Positions 1-12,691 of a DNA stretch of 57,068 nt are shown here, in pieces. The first letter of the stretch is position 1. Each line of letters opens with the position of its first letter. The position numbers and the translations under genes were made by a program. This DNA is from Bisporella sp. PMI_857 (Eukaryota > Ascomycota > Leotiomycetes > Helotiales > Helotiaceae), in contig JAJSPD010000142.1 in NCBI GenBank assembly GCA_021307315.1, positions 1 through 57,068 of the forward strand, given 5' to 3'. Below the pieces are notes generated by a model. It did not search any database. It saw only the letters and a list, made by a program, of their open reading frames with translations, and was not told the DNA's origin.

Positions 1-3000
1 TTCAACAAGCTAGGGACACTGCACACCATTATGGAATTGCGTGGCATGCTACCTGTAATGCAAAGAACGCCCTACAAGTACGCTGCGTCTCAGCCTTTCG
101 AGAATTAGCAATGACATCGGGTTAACTCTAAAAAGAACTAGATTTATCTGACTTATAAAGCTTAAGCCTAGTTGTATTCCGATCATACAAAAAGGTGCTT
201 CCATCCAATTACTAAAGTATCACCCAAAACGAGTCTCTATAGCGACGTCTGATTCTTTGATAACTGGTAAGATAGCATCCGGATGCTTGTTAGATGTGGT
301 TTTAATGAGACGGCCAGGTTAAGCGTCTGTCGTCCCCTAGAACTGACTGATTAAACCGAGTTAAGCTCAAGATAGGCCTGGCCAGGACTAGGAACACTTC
401 TGTGTTGACTCAGAGCCCAAATGGAATAGCCAAGCTGTAAAAGTACATGATTTTGAAAGCTGAGAGATGGTATCCAGGCAGGTTGTCCACGCTTGCTAAA
501 CTTTTGAACATATCAGACAATGTCCTAGCAAAGAAATAAAGGAACCTTGGAGATAAGGCCATCTTGCCCAATCATAAGCATATTTAAGAAGGTTTCCACA
601 CTCGAAATGGTACAGAAATTGTGTTCGAAGACCAAAGTCAGTAAAGAGAATTGACGAAGTAGAGAATATGGCGATGCCTTTAACAGGTGATGAGAGCGAT
701 CACGACTTAGCTTGACTACCTGCATGCTACAAGGACGGTATAATAATATGTACTATTAAAGTGATGATTTTAGATAACCATGTAACTTTTCTTCTAAATT
801 GTAGACAAGCTCCTCGCACAAAAACTTGGTAAGCTGAGAATATACACTTTGTTCTGTATTAGTCAAGCTTACACAGTTAGGGTCGGTCTAGCTACAATAC
901 CCGACATACATGTTATCATATAAGAATTTACCTTAATCGCATTTTAGGATACTGTTATGGTTAAATATCAAGAAGTCAAAGGAGAAATGAGTGGAAACAA
1001 TACCATGAACTACCTAACTATTATCTCCATGAGAGAAGTAATGAAGAAGACTAGAAGCAAAAGATCTGAAATTTCATTTCTGGCTTCCTTTTGGCAACGG
1101 CTCGGCTCAATTTTACTCCTGTACTTTGCCGCAAGGATGGTATAAATAGGGTATTTGGTAATAAAATCTGTATCGGGAACTAATTGAATCCTATAACACT
1201 GGTCAATCGTGACTTTGGTCTTAGTATTCCAACTACCATGATATGGTCCACCAACCGCCATGTCTGATCCGCCAACCTATCTTGAAAATAATTCTAAGAT
1301 TAGATAAATAATCGCAGTTTTATGGTACCAAGCTGCCTCTCATTTAACTTGGGCATTGGTTGTTAAAAATATAGAGCAAAAAGTGGAAGAAAATATGGCG
1401 GCCGAACTTTAACACTCAGCTTGTAATACAGTAGAAAGGGCTCTTGGAAAATTAAGTTCCAAATCTGAAATCAGGAGTGAATGTCGGTTGGTGGGACTAA
1501 CTAGTGGACAACACCACAAAACACTCGGCCATGCTGTGAAGACCGATGCTATTGGGAAAATTCCGGTTCTGGGGTTGTTCAAGTCAGTGGTTCCTTTTTT
1601 TAATGAAGAAGCGTGCCTTAGGGCATCCACTTCATTTAAATATACCTGGCGAGACGGATTCCGGTCAGGTAGTTGATCATTACCAAGGCAGACAATCAGA
1701 GAGTATACGTTTCTTTAGCGCAGATATTAATTCACAGCCTAAGAGCATTTCCAAGAAATAGCTGGCATTTCAGGATCGTCATGCATGGGGCTGCACCTAA
1801 GGCCGTTCTAGACATTACTGACAACAATACTAGTCTATCTTCCAAGCCGAGCGCCGTCTATGTGAGTGACATTTCGAAGGTGGATCTGATGGTTGGAATG
1901 GTTTGTGGGCCAATCTCCTAAAAGTTTAGGCATAGTGATACTGCTTTCTGATTATTTATCTTGACAAGATCTGCTACCCAGCTGACAAACTGTTAGGAAT
2001 TGTTCAGAAAATAAGGTAAGCCATGATCGCTTGTGATGGGAACGGAAGAGTCGTGTCAGTGGTATTCTTGGCAGAGTAAGGAGTCTCTGTTGTGTTCACA
2101 GACCAATTTCCAGTTATATTGGTTGTAACAGGGTCACGGCATGATACACCGCATGATTTCACAAGACTTTCTAGTGGACTTCTTGCGCGACATTGGAGTT
2201 AATTACATCTAATACTGGTCGAAAGCAAAAGCCACTTTGCAATGTTGGCAAACTCGGAATCTCAGATTCCGAGCTCTGGACCGTAGTCAATGATTTAGTT
2301 ATGCAACTACGTTGTATGGTAATGGGAAGGTATCGGCGGTGAACGCTTCAATTGTCTCTGTCCTCGATTGGAATGTTCTAATACTAAATATAGATCGAGA
2401 GTAATTCTAACTTTGGGAACATGTATATTTCAGCTGCCTTGAACTGAATAGCACAGTCATGCCCTGTATGATAATTAGAAAACCGGGAATAGCGTCCTCC
2501 GATATTTCGGCGATGTTCTTCTCAGGAATCAATCCTAGGACAACAAAGAGAGCTAGATCATGGGCCTTATAGTGGAGTTTCGAAGTATTATATTGTCTCA
2601 AGATATATGCTATTGGCTGGACCTCCAAATGCTTGGCCCAATAAGAAATCATAGAAGGCTATTGGTCAATGTCTTACATCATAACCTGTTACAAAAAGAA
2701 TTTGTAACTTAGGCTAACATTGGATAAGTCAAACCTTGCAGGGTGAACCTATGTTTTACAGGACTCGGAACTGAGCATCGTACAATAGAAGTGCCCTTCT
2801 TCTTGTGAATATTGCAGTGAATTTTGTAACCTAGTGAGAGTAGACGGCTTCCCATTGCCTCATTATTGCTTTTTGCGGCTATGTGCATTCTAATGCGCTT
2901 TTCCATTGTCTCGCAGAAACAAAAAGAGAAAAGCAGAATAAAGCGTAGGAAATTAAACAGATTTCTTCTGCTAACATGTCCAAGAGATCAAGGATGCTGA

Positions 3001-3399
3001 TTATCCTGCCAGCTGCGGGAATTAGCGTACAAGTACCATAAGATGCTTGATCCTTGAGGGGGCACAACTTCTATCAAGCAGGTTGTGAGCCTATCAAATG
3101 TGTTTGCATACAACCTCAATGCTCCTGTACCCATTGAGCTCCGAATTTTATTGTAGCAAGTTAACACAACCAGCCACCAACTTGTCGCCGAGGTTTCCCA
3201 AGGGGCGGAGCTGTAACCAAGCTAGCGTGCTTTCATAACCTATCGTCGATCACTTCTCATGCTACGGACCCAAGAAAACACTATATTGGATTCGCAATAT
3301 CCCCTCAAATCTGCTCAAACCTCTCATACGCAATACGCAATCTAATCAGGGAATATCAAAATTCATATACACAAATTGACGCAATTGCAGAAAACAAAA
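1..3399. other. Intergenic, no recognisable gene
   Basis: Only short reading frames without family resemblance are present on either strand. Several frames between about 1.4 and 1.9 kb and between 2.4 and 2.65 kb are open for 60-80 codons, but none gives a motif I know and frames change often. This could be relic sequence too decayed to name. The last 200 bases are presumably the promoter of the tyrosinase that follows. Confidence 0.5.
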
Positions 3400-5942
3400 A
3401 TGGTAGATGTAAACAACTATCCCATCACTGGTGCACCAATCAAGCACCAAGCTCCAAATGGTAAATTCTTTTAAACCTTCAAAGTAAGTCTGATGTGGCT
3501 ACTAATACATTATAATAGGCGCTGTACCACTACGCATTGAGATTAACGAGCTCAAAAAGAATAAGGATGCCTGGAATTTATACCTCCTCGGCTTGCAAAG
3601 TTTTTATGCAGTTGATCAAAGGGATGATCTCTCCTATTACGAGGTTGCAGGTAAGTAAATCGCCTTGTAAAGTAATTAATAATTTACTAATGCTGATTAA
3701 GGGATTCATGGACGCCCAAATCGTGAATGGGGCGGGGTCAAAGGGAAAGCCCACGAGCAAGCGCCACCCAAATCCCGCTGGGGAGGCTATTGCACTCATA
3801 CATCTATCTTATTTGCATCGTGGCATCGTCCATACCTTGCCCTTTTGGAGGTTGGTTGCCTATAGATGTAGCAGCACCACGTATTGACACAATAGCAGCA
3901 AGTCCTGTATGACCATATTCAAAAAATTGCCGCCTCCTATCCGGCTGAGTCACGAGCTCGTTATCAGAAAGCCGCCCTGAACTTCCGGATTCCGTTTTGG
4001 GATTGGGCTAGAATCCCTCCCCCAGGAGAGACAAATCTGCCTACATTTATTGCGTCAGAGAAAAAAGTTAAAGTCATCACCCCAAACTCCAATGGCAACG
4101 AAGTCGAGATCGATAACCCCTTGTACTCATACAAGTTTCACCCTGTTAATCCTAGGCCTGGTGATTTTGTGCGGATGTATGGTAAAGTCGTAGTAGGTGA
4201 TTTACTTTCTACAGACTCATTGATTCTGACATGCATCTTTAGTACGACGAATGGGCAGAGACGATTCGTCACCCGAACCCAAACGCCGAAGATCCAAAAG
4301 CGGTATCGGACGAGGGGGAGCTCATCAAAGCTCTGGCAAATGAGTACCAATCGCTAAGAGGATTAGTTGTCATGCTCTTGAATGATCCTAACTACAAGGA
4401 CTATGCTGCCTTCACCAATCATAAATGGGATGCTAGAGAAGACGGGAAAGGAGACACTGGGAAATACGCAAGTATCGAGGATTTACACAACAGTGTCCAT
4501 GGCATGGTTGGTGGTGATCAGGGCCATATGTCGGAGCTCGATTACGCTTCTTTCGATCCCTCGTTCTGGCTTCATCATGCGTGAGTTTCTATGAACCAGC
4601 CGATAATATGCATAACTCTGACGAATAGTACAGGAATATTGACCGAATTTTTGCTATCTGGCAGAATATCAACCCAAACTCGTATGATATTAACAAGCCA
4701 GCAGGAGACGGGACATACGTCAATGAGAGTACAGACCAGTACACCAACTCAACACCACTCACCCCATTCTATGATAGTACCGGACAGAAATACTGGACCT
4801 CTGATGGCGTTTGGGATACTACTGCTCTGGGCTATGCATACCCAGAGACTCAGAGCTGGAGTTTTGAGAACTATGACGAGTATGTAACAGATATCAGGAC
4901 TAAAATCCAACAACTCTATGGTGGATCGATCAGAGACTTGTTAGCCGCACAGAATCCTAAAGGAAATATTCCGAAGATCAGCCAACCACAAGGGCAGACA
5001 GGGTTGGTGACTCCAGTCGGAGAACGTCCAGGAAAGGAAGATCCAATTACTACACCGCCGACTGCAGGTCGATATCGATGCCCTGAGGGTCCACTGGGTG
5101 GTAGACGGGGAACAGGAGTCTCTAACGTGATATCTTCACTCACTGGCGCGGGTGGGCCATTTTCGCGAGGTTCAAGCTGGGGAACAGGTTTCTCAAATCC
5201 AATATCTGGCACCCAAAACACTATTAGTAAAGCTAAGGATGCCTTGATCGGCAGAAGGGGGGAAAAGCGTAAGTGTTCATAGCTCCTCGATGGTCTTGTA
5301 GCTAATAGATTGAGTAGAATTCCTTTCCACATCAGAAAGTACCTCGTCTACAACCAGCCCATCGGTTCCTACGTATACAGAATACGTTTGTAATGTAAAG
5401 GCACTTAAGCATACGCTTAATCAGACCTTTCGTGTGCACATCTTTCTTGGTGAATTTAATCGAACACAGGTCCATGACTGGCATTCGGACCCGGCACTGG
5501 CTGGAACTATTGTTATCTTCGGCAAAGACCCGGAAGAAACCGGCTGTGAGCATTTCTTTCTAAATTATTAAGATTCAAATACTAAATCATAATAGGTCAC
5601 AAATGTGTTCGGGATGCTACAGATGATGTGGCTATTACGGGTGCTGTCCCGTTGACTAATGCTCTACTCGAAGTTTACCAGTCCGAGAATAACACTACGC
5701 TTCGCAGCTTGCGTAAGGAAGATACATTGCCATGGCTTACGACAAACATGCACTGGAGAGTCACATGTGGAGATGGCAGTGAGAGGAGCAGAGACGAGGT
5801 TATGGGCTTGAAGGTGTCGGTCGTAACAACTAAAGTGAGTTGCCCTGAAGGCAGCTTCCCAATTTACTCTGGAGACTATGAAATATATCCACAATGTACC
5901 CAAGGTAGACCCGGAGGATACTGCGATGGAGATCTTGTTTAG
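3400..5942 (+). CDS. Tyrosinase (type-3 copper polyphenol oxidase)
   Basis: Oxidises monophenols and o-diphenols to quinones, the entry to melanin. Eight exons are read: 3400-3460, 3519-3650, 3702-3850, 3899-4168, 4243-4580, 4634-5268, 5318-5545 and 5596-5942, giving about 719 residues. The CuA site shows the Cys-Thr-His of the thioether bridge (GYCTHTS) and WHRPYLALLE. CuB shows LHNSVHGMVGG and SFDPSFWLHHANIDR. A Ser/Thr/Gly-rich linker follows, then a C-terminal domain (VCNVKALKHTLNQTFRVHIF) of the kind that caps the active site of fungal tyrosinases. No signal peptide is seen, as in other intracellular fungal tyrosinases. The donor of intron 4 is weak: GTGCGG at 4169 keeps the frame, whereas the better-looking GTAAAG at 4182 does not. 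No other melanin gene lies nearby. Confidence 0.9.
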
Positions 5943-6389
5943 AAAAGAGGGTGGGCACAGTTTTTACTTACAGGTTTCTTTAGTGCCATATCTATTAATA
6001 GTTTGAGGACTTGAGGTTCAATCCATAGTACATTTAACAATGGTTCTTGGTTTCAAGAAGCTTTCCATTGGCAGGGATGACTCAAAAAACTGTAGTTTTT
6101 GAGAATGTTTAGAATATCGCGGATGAAAGTGGTTGAACTAGCCGATTTTCAATTCTATCTTTCAGTCTGAACCCCCAGCAGCCATATATTGTGATAAGCC
6201 TTTGTTAGCCTCTGCAAATATTAGTCTGTGGCCTCGCATTAGTTGTGCAAGATGATATGTAGTGAGCGGAATGCTGTGGCTGGATATAGGTTACACAATG
6301 CTTGCACCAGCCGTGCGTTACATCACGCATATTTATTAATGTAGCTTTGTCGAATTCCAACGCAACTAGGCTGACAAGATAGCCAATAC
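5943..6389. other. Intergenic
   Basis: Downstream flank of the tyrosinase. I see no gene or repeat here. Confidence 0.4.
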
Positions 6390-7110
6390 CTCCTCATAAC
6401 CCAGTGTTTGGACATTTGAAATTGGTCGCCGGAATCATGTCAAAAGTTCCCAGCGACGTTCATGGACACGTTCTTCCGTACCAGATTGAACTTCTGATGC
6501 CTGATCTAGGTCCTATGTTATATATCGACCCCTAGCCATTTGGCCCTCCAATCCTTGTCGCTGCAGCTCCAGGTCCAGCTTGCCAAATTACTCAATCGCA
6601 TTCGCTTCCGAAATTTTATGTGCTGCGCAACTTTTTGCGTCCCATGGCAGGCGGAGGCGATCTGGTCACAATGAAAGGCAATCAGTGGAAGACTTTGAGG
6701 AACATTACTTAGTCCGGGCTTCGGCAGCAACTATTTCATAATACTAGTGCCTGAAATCATGAAAACTTATCGATATTCTGCGATATTCTGCGATATTCTG
6801 AGAGAAGAGACGAGAAAGTCAGACAGGATATTTATGGACCTTTTTACTACCAGGTTAAGCTTAGATATCATCAGTCGAGTGGCACTACAGATTCAAATCC
6901 TTGAATTGGACTAACTCTAGAAAATTTATAATAAATGATTGGGGATACGCGCCTCAGCTCTCAGAAATGCACAAACGACTTTGTTTCCCCCCTTCGTAGC
7001 CAGATAAGATAGTGTCGTTCAGGAATGAGGCCAATTTGTTTGAGCGTTACCACCCATTGCGTCCTATTAGGTACTGTGATATATTCTAAGAGATATCGGC
7101 AAGTTCCCGT
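6390..7110 (+). pseudogene. Cytochrome P450 relic (N-terminal half)
   Basis: Pieces in different frames match the N-terminal half of a fungal microsomal P450 of the sterigmatocystin-StcS-like type. In order they are PPHNPVFGHLKLVAGIMSK, HGHVLPYQIELL, PFGPPILVAAAPGPACQITQ, GGGDLVTMKGNQWKTLRN, then after a frame change GFGSNYFIILVPEIMK, FMDLFTTRLSLDIISRVAL, and finally NLFERYHPLRPIRYC. A TAG replaces the residue before PFGPP and another stop follows the WKTLRN segment. The helix-I and haem-cysteine parts are missing. No start codon or complete exon set can be drawn, so this is a dead fragment. Confidence 0.75.
6771..6800. repeat. Three perfect tandem copies of a 10-base unit
   Basis: The unit cgatattctg is repeated three times inside the P450 relic, at the segment that follows VPEIMK. 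Thirty bases were not enough to restore or break the local frame cleanly. It looks like slippage in sequence no longer under selection. Confidence 0.9.
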
Positions 7111-8279
7111 CACAGACCGTTATTGTTGGGACTTCCCCGATGGTAATCTGTATCTCGCCGTTTCATCCCGTTTGACATATTCCTCGAAATACATACAAAA
7201 TTTGACAATTAGTGAGCATAATACCACATTGCCTCAGTTACCTAGTCTCTAGGGACATTGAATAATCCAAAGCTATCTAAGGTATAATGAAGGGAGAATT
7301 TCAGGACAGTTAAGGATATTTTGAATAAGGCTAAAGCACTCATTGTCTCTTTTTTTTCAGCAATTGACTTCTAAAAGTTGGCTATGCCTTTTTTATTGTT
7401 TCCAGGTTTATAGTTATTCATAACTGATGGGGTTGGCTTTATGCTTGCCGTTTGGGAGTCATTTGTGTACTCTTGGAAGGCTTGTTATCTCGCCTCCATA
7501 TATCCTTTCTCGGCTAGAGCGGTTGGGCATTCTCCCACTTGGATATTGGATCCTTCATCCCGTAAGTAAGGAGGAGAATCGGTTTAGAGTGAACGGGGAG
7601 GACCCGTGTTTGCGTATCTTAAATATATTGAGACGAAATCCAGTTCTAAATTGTTGATGTTTGACTGGTAGGAGGGAACTTGCGAGACTCACCAACAATC
7701 ACGATAACTGGATCACGCCTTGAACATACTGTGTACTTGGGGCATAAATTAGAAAGGGGTATTGTGCGACGACGGCGGAAGCGACAGCGCGGAATGACCA
7801 ATGAAAGACTTTTATATTAAATTTCTACAGATGCAACAGCGAATGTTTTTAGAAGTTGAGAAGCAACGACAGTTATATCTCCAGCAATACTCGCTGTCTG
7901 AAGTCTTGGTGTGGGGCAATATCGCAACTAATATGCGTTATTTACGCCTAGCTTCACGAGAGAAGAAGTGAAAGAAGTGCCCGCAGAGAGGGGCCATTGG
8001 TTGCTCGGATATTTAACTTGATTTAAAGCAAACAGGGATGATACTAGCTTAGCGGCTCGATCCGTAGTACTCAGACCTCTTGGGAGTCATCCGTTTACCG
8101 TGGATCGAGTTTTAATTGTTTCTTATAAAAGGCCCTTGGCGGGCAGCTCCTTTTTCCGCGTTTTCAGGCCAGCATTTTTCGTTCTTGATATAGCAAGTAT
8201 CATTCTACGAGAAGATAGGTGATTTAACATTAGAAATATATAAGATTCATAAGGAGGTGTGACTGGAACTGTTCTTCCT
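7111..8279. other. Intergenic
   Basis: No gene recognised. The segment lies between the P450 relic and the 3' end of the permease on the other strand. Short frames at about 7.43-7.66 kb and 7.84-7.97 kb show no motif. Confidence 0.4.
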
Positions 8280-10907
8280 TTATTTCGTCCAGACCCAAAT
8301 CCATTTGATAAACGCCCGGACATTTTCTCTTGTGAATCCCCAATCTGGGAATTCCAACCTGCCTTTGCGCTTTCCGCTTGCGGCTTGGATTGCACCACTT
8401 AAATCGCAGGATCGCTCCGGTCCCCAGTGGAAGAATTTTACACTGTATTTGTGAATCTTGTAGCTAAGAATAAGGCATATGAATATAGCAATCTGTTGTG
8501 AATCAGTATTTCACAGTTCTCTCGGCAGGATTCATAAGTTTACGATAGGGCTTACCCCAATATATGATGAAATGAATTGTCGAGCATTGAACGGGCTTTC
8601 TAAGAAGGCGTTTATTCCACAGAAAGAGAGCAATATAGTACAAGCAGCCATACCATAGGCAGCCCTGAGCCACTGCCCGTGCGATTTGTAGGGGTATCGT
8701 GGGTGGTTTCGGTTATACTTTGCAGCTTGAGACTCCGAGGCAAACCCGGACTTGACATTTTCGAGCCTATCAATTCTTGAATTAGACGTCATATTAGAGC
8801 GTGGGTAGGAGACAGGGTACATACGTTTGGAAGAAACTAAGATAGGTTGCGCAAATGACAGCATACATGATGAAGTACGATATTGCGACGTTATGTGAGA
8901 GTTCTCTGAGTCTCTATATTTGAGGTGAGCTACATCCCTAGTCAGAGTATATATCTACTCACCTGGCCAGGAGATCCCGTCCGACCCATATATCCGATCA
9001 GCATCATAGCGCCAGTCACCAGAACTGACCGAACAGGAACACCTGACGTGCATTGTCGTAATCTTCGAGTAATAAATTCCGGCCCGGTCTGATCCCGTAA
9101 CGCTAAGGTATGTAAGACCCGAGATGCTACGTATGTAGCATTGACTGCACATGTAAATGACGAAAGTACGAAGATAGCGTTAAAGAAATGAGCAGCAGAA
9201 GGTATTCCCGCCTCTACAACGGCGATAATAAACAGCGAGCTGGAGCCGACAGATTGACCTCCACCGTTGATAAAAGGGTGGTTATAAGGAACAAGAAACG
9301 AGGCCACAAGTACCGCTATAACATACAAGATAGTGATCCGAAGAGAGATCTTTCGTGCAGCCATCTTCATGCTTTCTGCATCCGCCAGGGATCTGCTTTC
9401 TGCTGCTGTGGCGGCAACAATCTCCATTCCGACGAATGAAAAGCTTGATTTTAGAATGCCGCTCCTACGGGAATATGCATCAATACTAAATGGGTGGCTT
9501 GCTCATGGAGGCTCAAACTTACCAAAGACCAAGGAATGTACCGGCTGAACCTGTTATAGACCGTTGGACGACGCCATCATCACCCTTAACTTGATAAATG
9601 TTATTGAAGAGCGAATATGGCCGATCCCAATCTGCGAAATATTAGTTTCCCCCGTACTTTAAAAGAACGAAGTCTGGGGTGTAGGAACGTACATCTAGTC
9701 GATACCGGCATGTCGTGATAGGAGTTTGCTCGTGCTAGATTTGAGATTGTTAACATTATATCTACAACAACGTACAAGATAGTACTAACGTCCCATAGTA
9801 TCCAAAATAAACATCATTATAATAAGCATTACAATGAAAGTGATTTTGATACAACCGAATATATATTCTAGTTCCCCAAAATACTAGAGTACTCTAAGTA
9901 AAAGCATAGGTGGCTCTGGCACAGAGATCAACAGAGTGCGAATAGTTACGAACCTTTACTGGAAACATATTAATAATTATTACTAAGACCAGAAACAGGG
10001 ACATCCAAACAGCAGGATCAACACTTTCCCCAAATGCCCATTTCAGGGATGTCGCGCCGTCGTCATAACTGAATTTGATGGTGCTTGTGACTGCGACAAG
10101 CTCTTGAGCGCTAATGGTCGTGCAGGCAAACCTGAGCACATTTAACTAAGCATTTCTCAAAGCACCGAAATGCATACCAGTACATCCAACCAACTGCAAA
10201 ACCAACGCCTCTGTCAAGGAACCGCCGGGGAAATTCCATTACTGGCGCGTTTACGGGGATCAGCGCAGTCATCTCGCCCAAGCAAGAAATTACCGACGAC
10301 ATAACGGTTCCCATTAGTACGTAGCATAGAATTGCGCCCCCAGGTCCAGCCAGAGCTAGAATATGGCCGCTTCCAAGAAACAAGCCTAATCATCAACTAT
10401 AAGTAAGTCTATGCTCCGAGTCCCTAATCATTAGGAAACACTCACCATTTCCGATTGTTCTAATGAATATATATCTCCGGTTAATAAACTGTCTCTAACA
10501 GAACTGAGTGAGTGGTAAGCATACCCCGAAAATGCAATCATCTATCTCTCGATACCAGGTTAGTCGAGGTACTCTTCAATCCTGCCAACTGCTCTCGGCT
10601 GCATGACCAAGCGTGCTGGTATGAACTAACATTAATATGCCTTTCGTTCAATACCCTCCTAAGGCATTATAAGCGATACATAACATTGCAGATGCTGTGC
10701 GTGCAATATGTTTATTCCTTACCACAAACTTTCTCCTCTCACCTGGCGGCGCTCCTTTTCGATCGGCGCCGGCGCATAAGGCTCAACGTCCGGTTCCGGG
10801 AGCGGCCAAGGAGGCTCGAATTCACCATCATCACTCCTCGATCGGCATTGTGGGCCACCGTGTTCGAGGTCGTCCGGATATACCGCTTGAGGCAGTTCGA
10901 GATCCAT
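8280..10907 (-). CDS. Amino-acid permease (APC superfamily, 12 TM)
   Basis: Plasma-membrane proton-coupled uptake of an amino acid or related amine. Ten exons are read from 10907 downwards: 10907-10743, 10494-10446, 10385-10166, 10131-9954, 9883-9790, 9631-9523, 9464-8963, 8913-8825, 8775-8556 and 8492-8280, summing to 612 codons with every junction in phase. The APC signatures are NGLFLGSGHILALAGPGGA in TM1, ISCLGEMTALIPVNAPV in TM2-3, GELEYIFGCIKITFIVML in mid-protein and SFSFVGMEIVAATAAES in the TM6-7 loop. Later come NVAISYFIMYAVICATYL and a hydrophilic tail ending WIWVWTK. The acidic, proline-rich first exon (start MDLELPQAVYPDD) is the least certain part, because the intron behind it is long (248 bases). 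A seeming in-frame TAA near 9649 falls inside an intron. The substrate is not readable from sequence. The catabolic block about 5 kb away makes a betaine or amino acid plausible. Confidence 0.85.
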
Positions 10908-12583
10908 GAGGCGGAAGAAAAGATTTCCAGACGGCCAGCACTTTTCAAAGTGAGGTTAGGAAATCGAGATATTTGAAAGAGATAACTTACATCCGCATGG
11001 GCTTTTGTTGGCATTGGGGGTTTGGGGGTAAGATTAGGCCGTCTTACCATCTATTCTGGGGACTAGAGTGCACCGCCAAGCCTTCTCGGAAGAATGATTA
11101 CCTGCAGCAGATCATTCAGTAGATTAAATGATTGGCTTGCTGGGAATGAATGGACAAATGCGGCGTAAAGATGAAAGTCAAATCAAATCCGCCCATGGAT
11201 GTATGGAGCCTTAGATCTCCCCTACAACAATGGTTGGTGATTCGTTATGGATACGGTCAGAGTTGTAACATTCTTGGCGTCACTAGATTGACAATTGGGT
11301 TTTGTCTTGAGAAGGCTTACTTAGACGGCTTTCCTTGGCTGTCTTGACAATAGAATTAGAACTGTCTACCTGCTAAACATAATGTATAATATACTTTGTT
11401 CCAAATATATAAATGGGGCGAGGGCCATAGGAAGAAATAAAGCGGTGATCTTTCACAACATCCAGGAGGATCTGCTAATTCTGATGCCGAGTCACTTTGA
11501 CCGATATTGGAATACCGGTTCATTCCTACTTGGTAAATTACTCACCGCCTGACTCCTATAGAAGGAAACGGCTAACTTTGCAACAAAATTTTGTGCGTGC
11601 ATTCCGCGAAGGATAGATAACTGTTAAATTGTTTCATGGGGCCGTTGAATTTAGCGTTATAGTGATAGTGGAAAACGGCGCACTTGGCGTTCAGCTGGGT
11701 AAGAGATGCCTAATTCGAGACTTCGTCTGTCTGTTGGCCGCTTTTCAACGGTATCAATTCTTGAGCGCTTCCATGAGACCGACGCCATCCATGGAGACCC
11801 CCCATCACCTGCCGTTTAACCAATCACTCTGCTACATCTCCATCAGCTGACTTCGCGACTCTGTGTAACTGGATAATCAGCGAGCTAGTATGGACCACAG
11901 CTGTCATGTGAACAATCACGTGATACATCATACAAAATAGGTTTGGTATCATTCTAGAATCATGAATATAACACTCGCTTGGTACTCAGAACTCAATCAA
12001 GGTTTCTCACTTGTAAAATCCAACCGTCCAAATTCGTCCAATCCAGCCATTGCGGCAAAGTCCTCTCAAGCCCCTCCTCTATATCGAATCCCTTCCCGCC
12101 CCCAAGATGTAAACAATCATTCCATGCAGCAGTGCGGAATTAGAAAAATCCTGTTGTGTACACAATCGCACATCGTAGGGGCGGGATATTGTACTCTCTG
12201 ACTACGTGTATATTGACCGCAATCACCGCTGTCTCCGTCTCCCAGGGCCAAATGATATTCACTTGTGCATTGCGGAAAAGACGCTCAGCGACGACACTAA
12301 GAAAAAAAAGCATGCACACTGCTCTATTTGTGTTGATATATATTCGGCATGTTGCAACACGGCAAATCGTGATTGTTTCGAGTATCATCGATGAGTCAGA
12401 GTATTATACTTTTCGTGAGTTGCAACCAAGTTAACTCGCTTACAGCTTTATTCTTTTTGTCAGAAATAGAATCTATTGGCCAAGGGATCAATTGGACGAT
12501 CTGCGGAGTATCACAACGATAGAATACAGGTTTATTAGGAGCGTTACTTGTTGTTCAATTTTGTGGGTGTGTGAGTTGCTCTA
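10908..12583. other. Intergenic
   Basis: Upstream flank of the permease. Nothing with family resemblance was found. An open frame upstream of 10907 on the minus strand (ATG at 11050, possible GTAAGT donor) could be an extra 5' exon of the permease. Confidence 0.4.
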
Positions 12584-12673
12584 ACGTACCTGATAGGTAA
12601 GTGGAACAGATATGCGAGTGAAACAGTACCCCTGCAACCACCACGATTTTTTGCCCTTTGAATCACAATTATA
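12584..12673 (+). repeat. Left terminal inverted repeat of the Fot1/pogo element
   Basis: Ninety bases match the reverse complement of 14362-14451 with a single difference (g against a at the 18th base). Confidence 0.93.
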
Positions 12674-12691
12674 CAACAACCAACACTCGAA

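Noticed and set aside
4916..5332. A 138-codon minus-strand frame in the tyrosinase
   Set aside because: Antisense shadow of the Gly/Pro/Ser-rich linker exon.
9647..9650. Apparent in-frame stop in the permease
   Set aside because: It lies in the intron if the acceptor at TTTCGCAG is used; this acceptor is in phase and gives a normal family sequence.
10512..10976. A 154-codon plus-strand frame
   Set aside because: It overlaps the GC-rich first exon of the permease on the other strand and has no family features.
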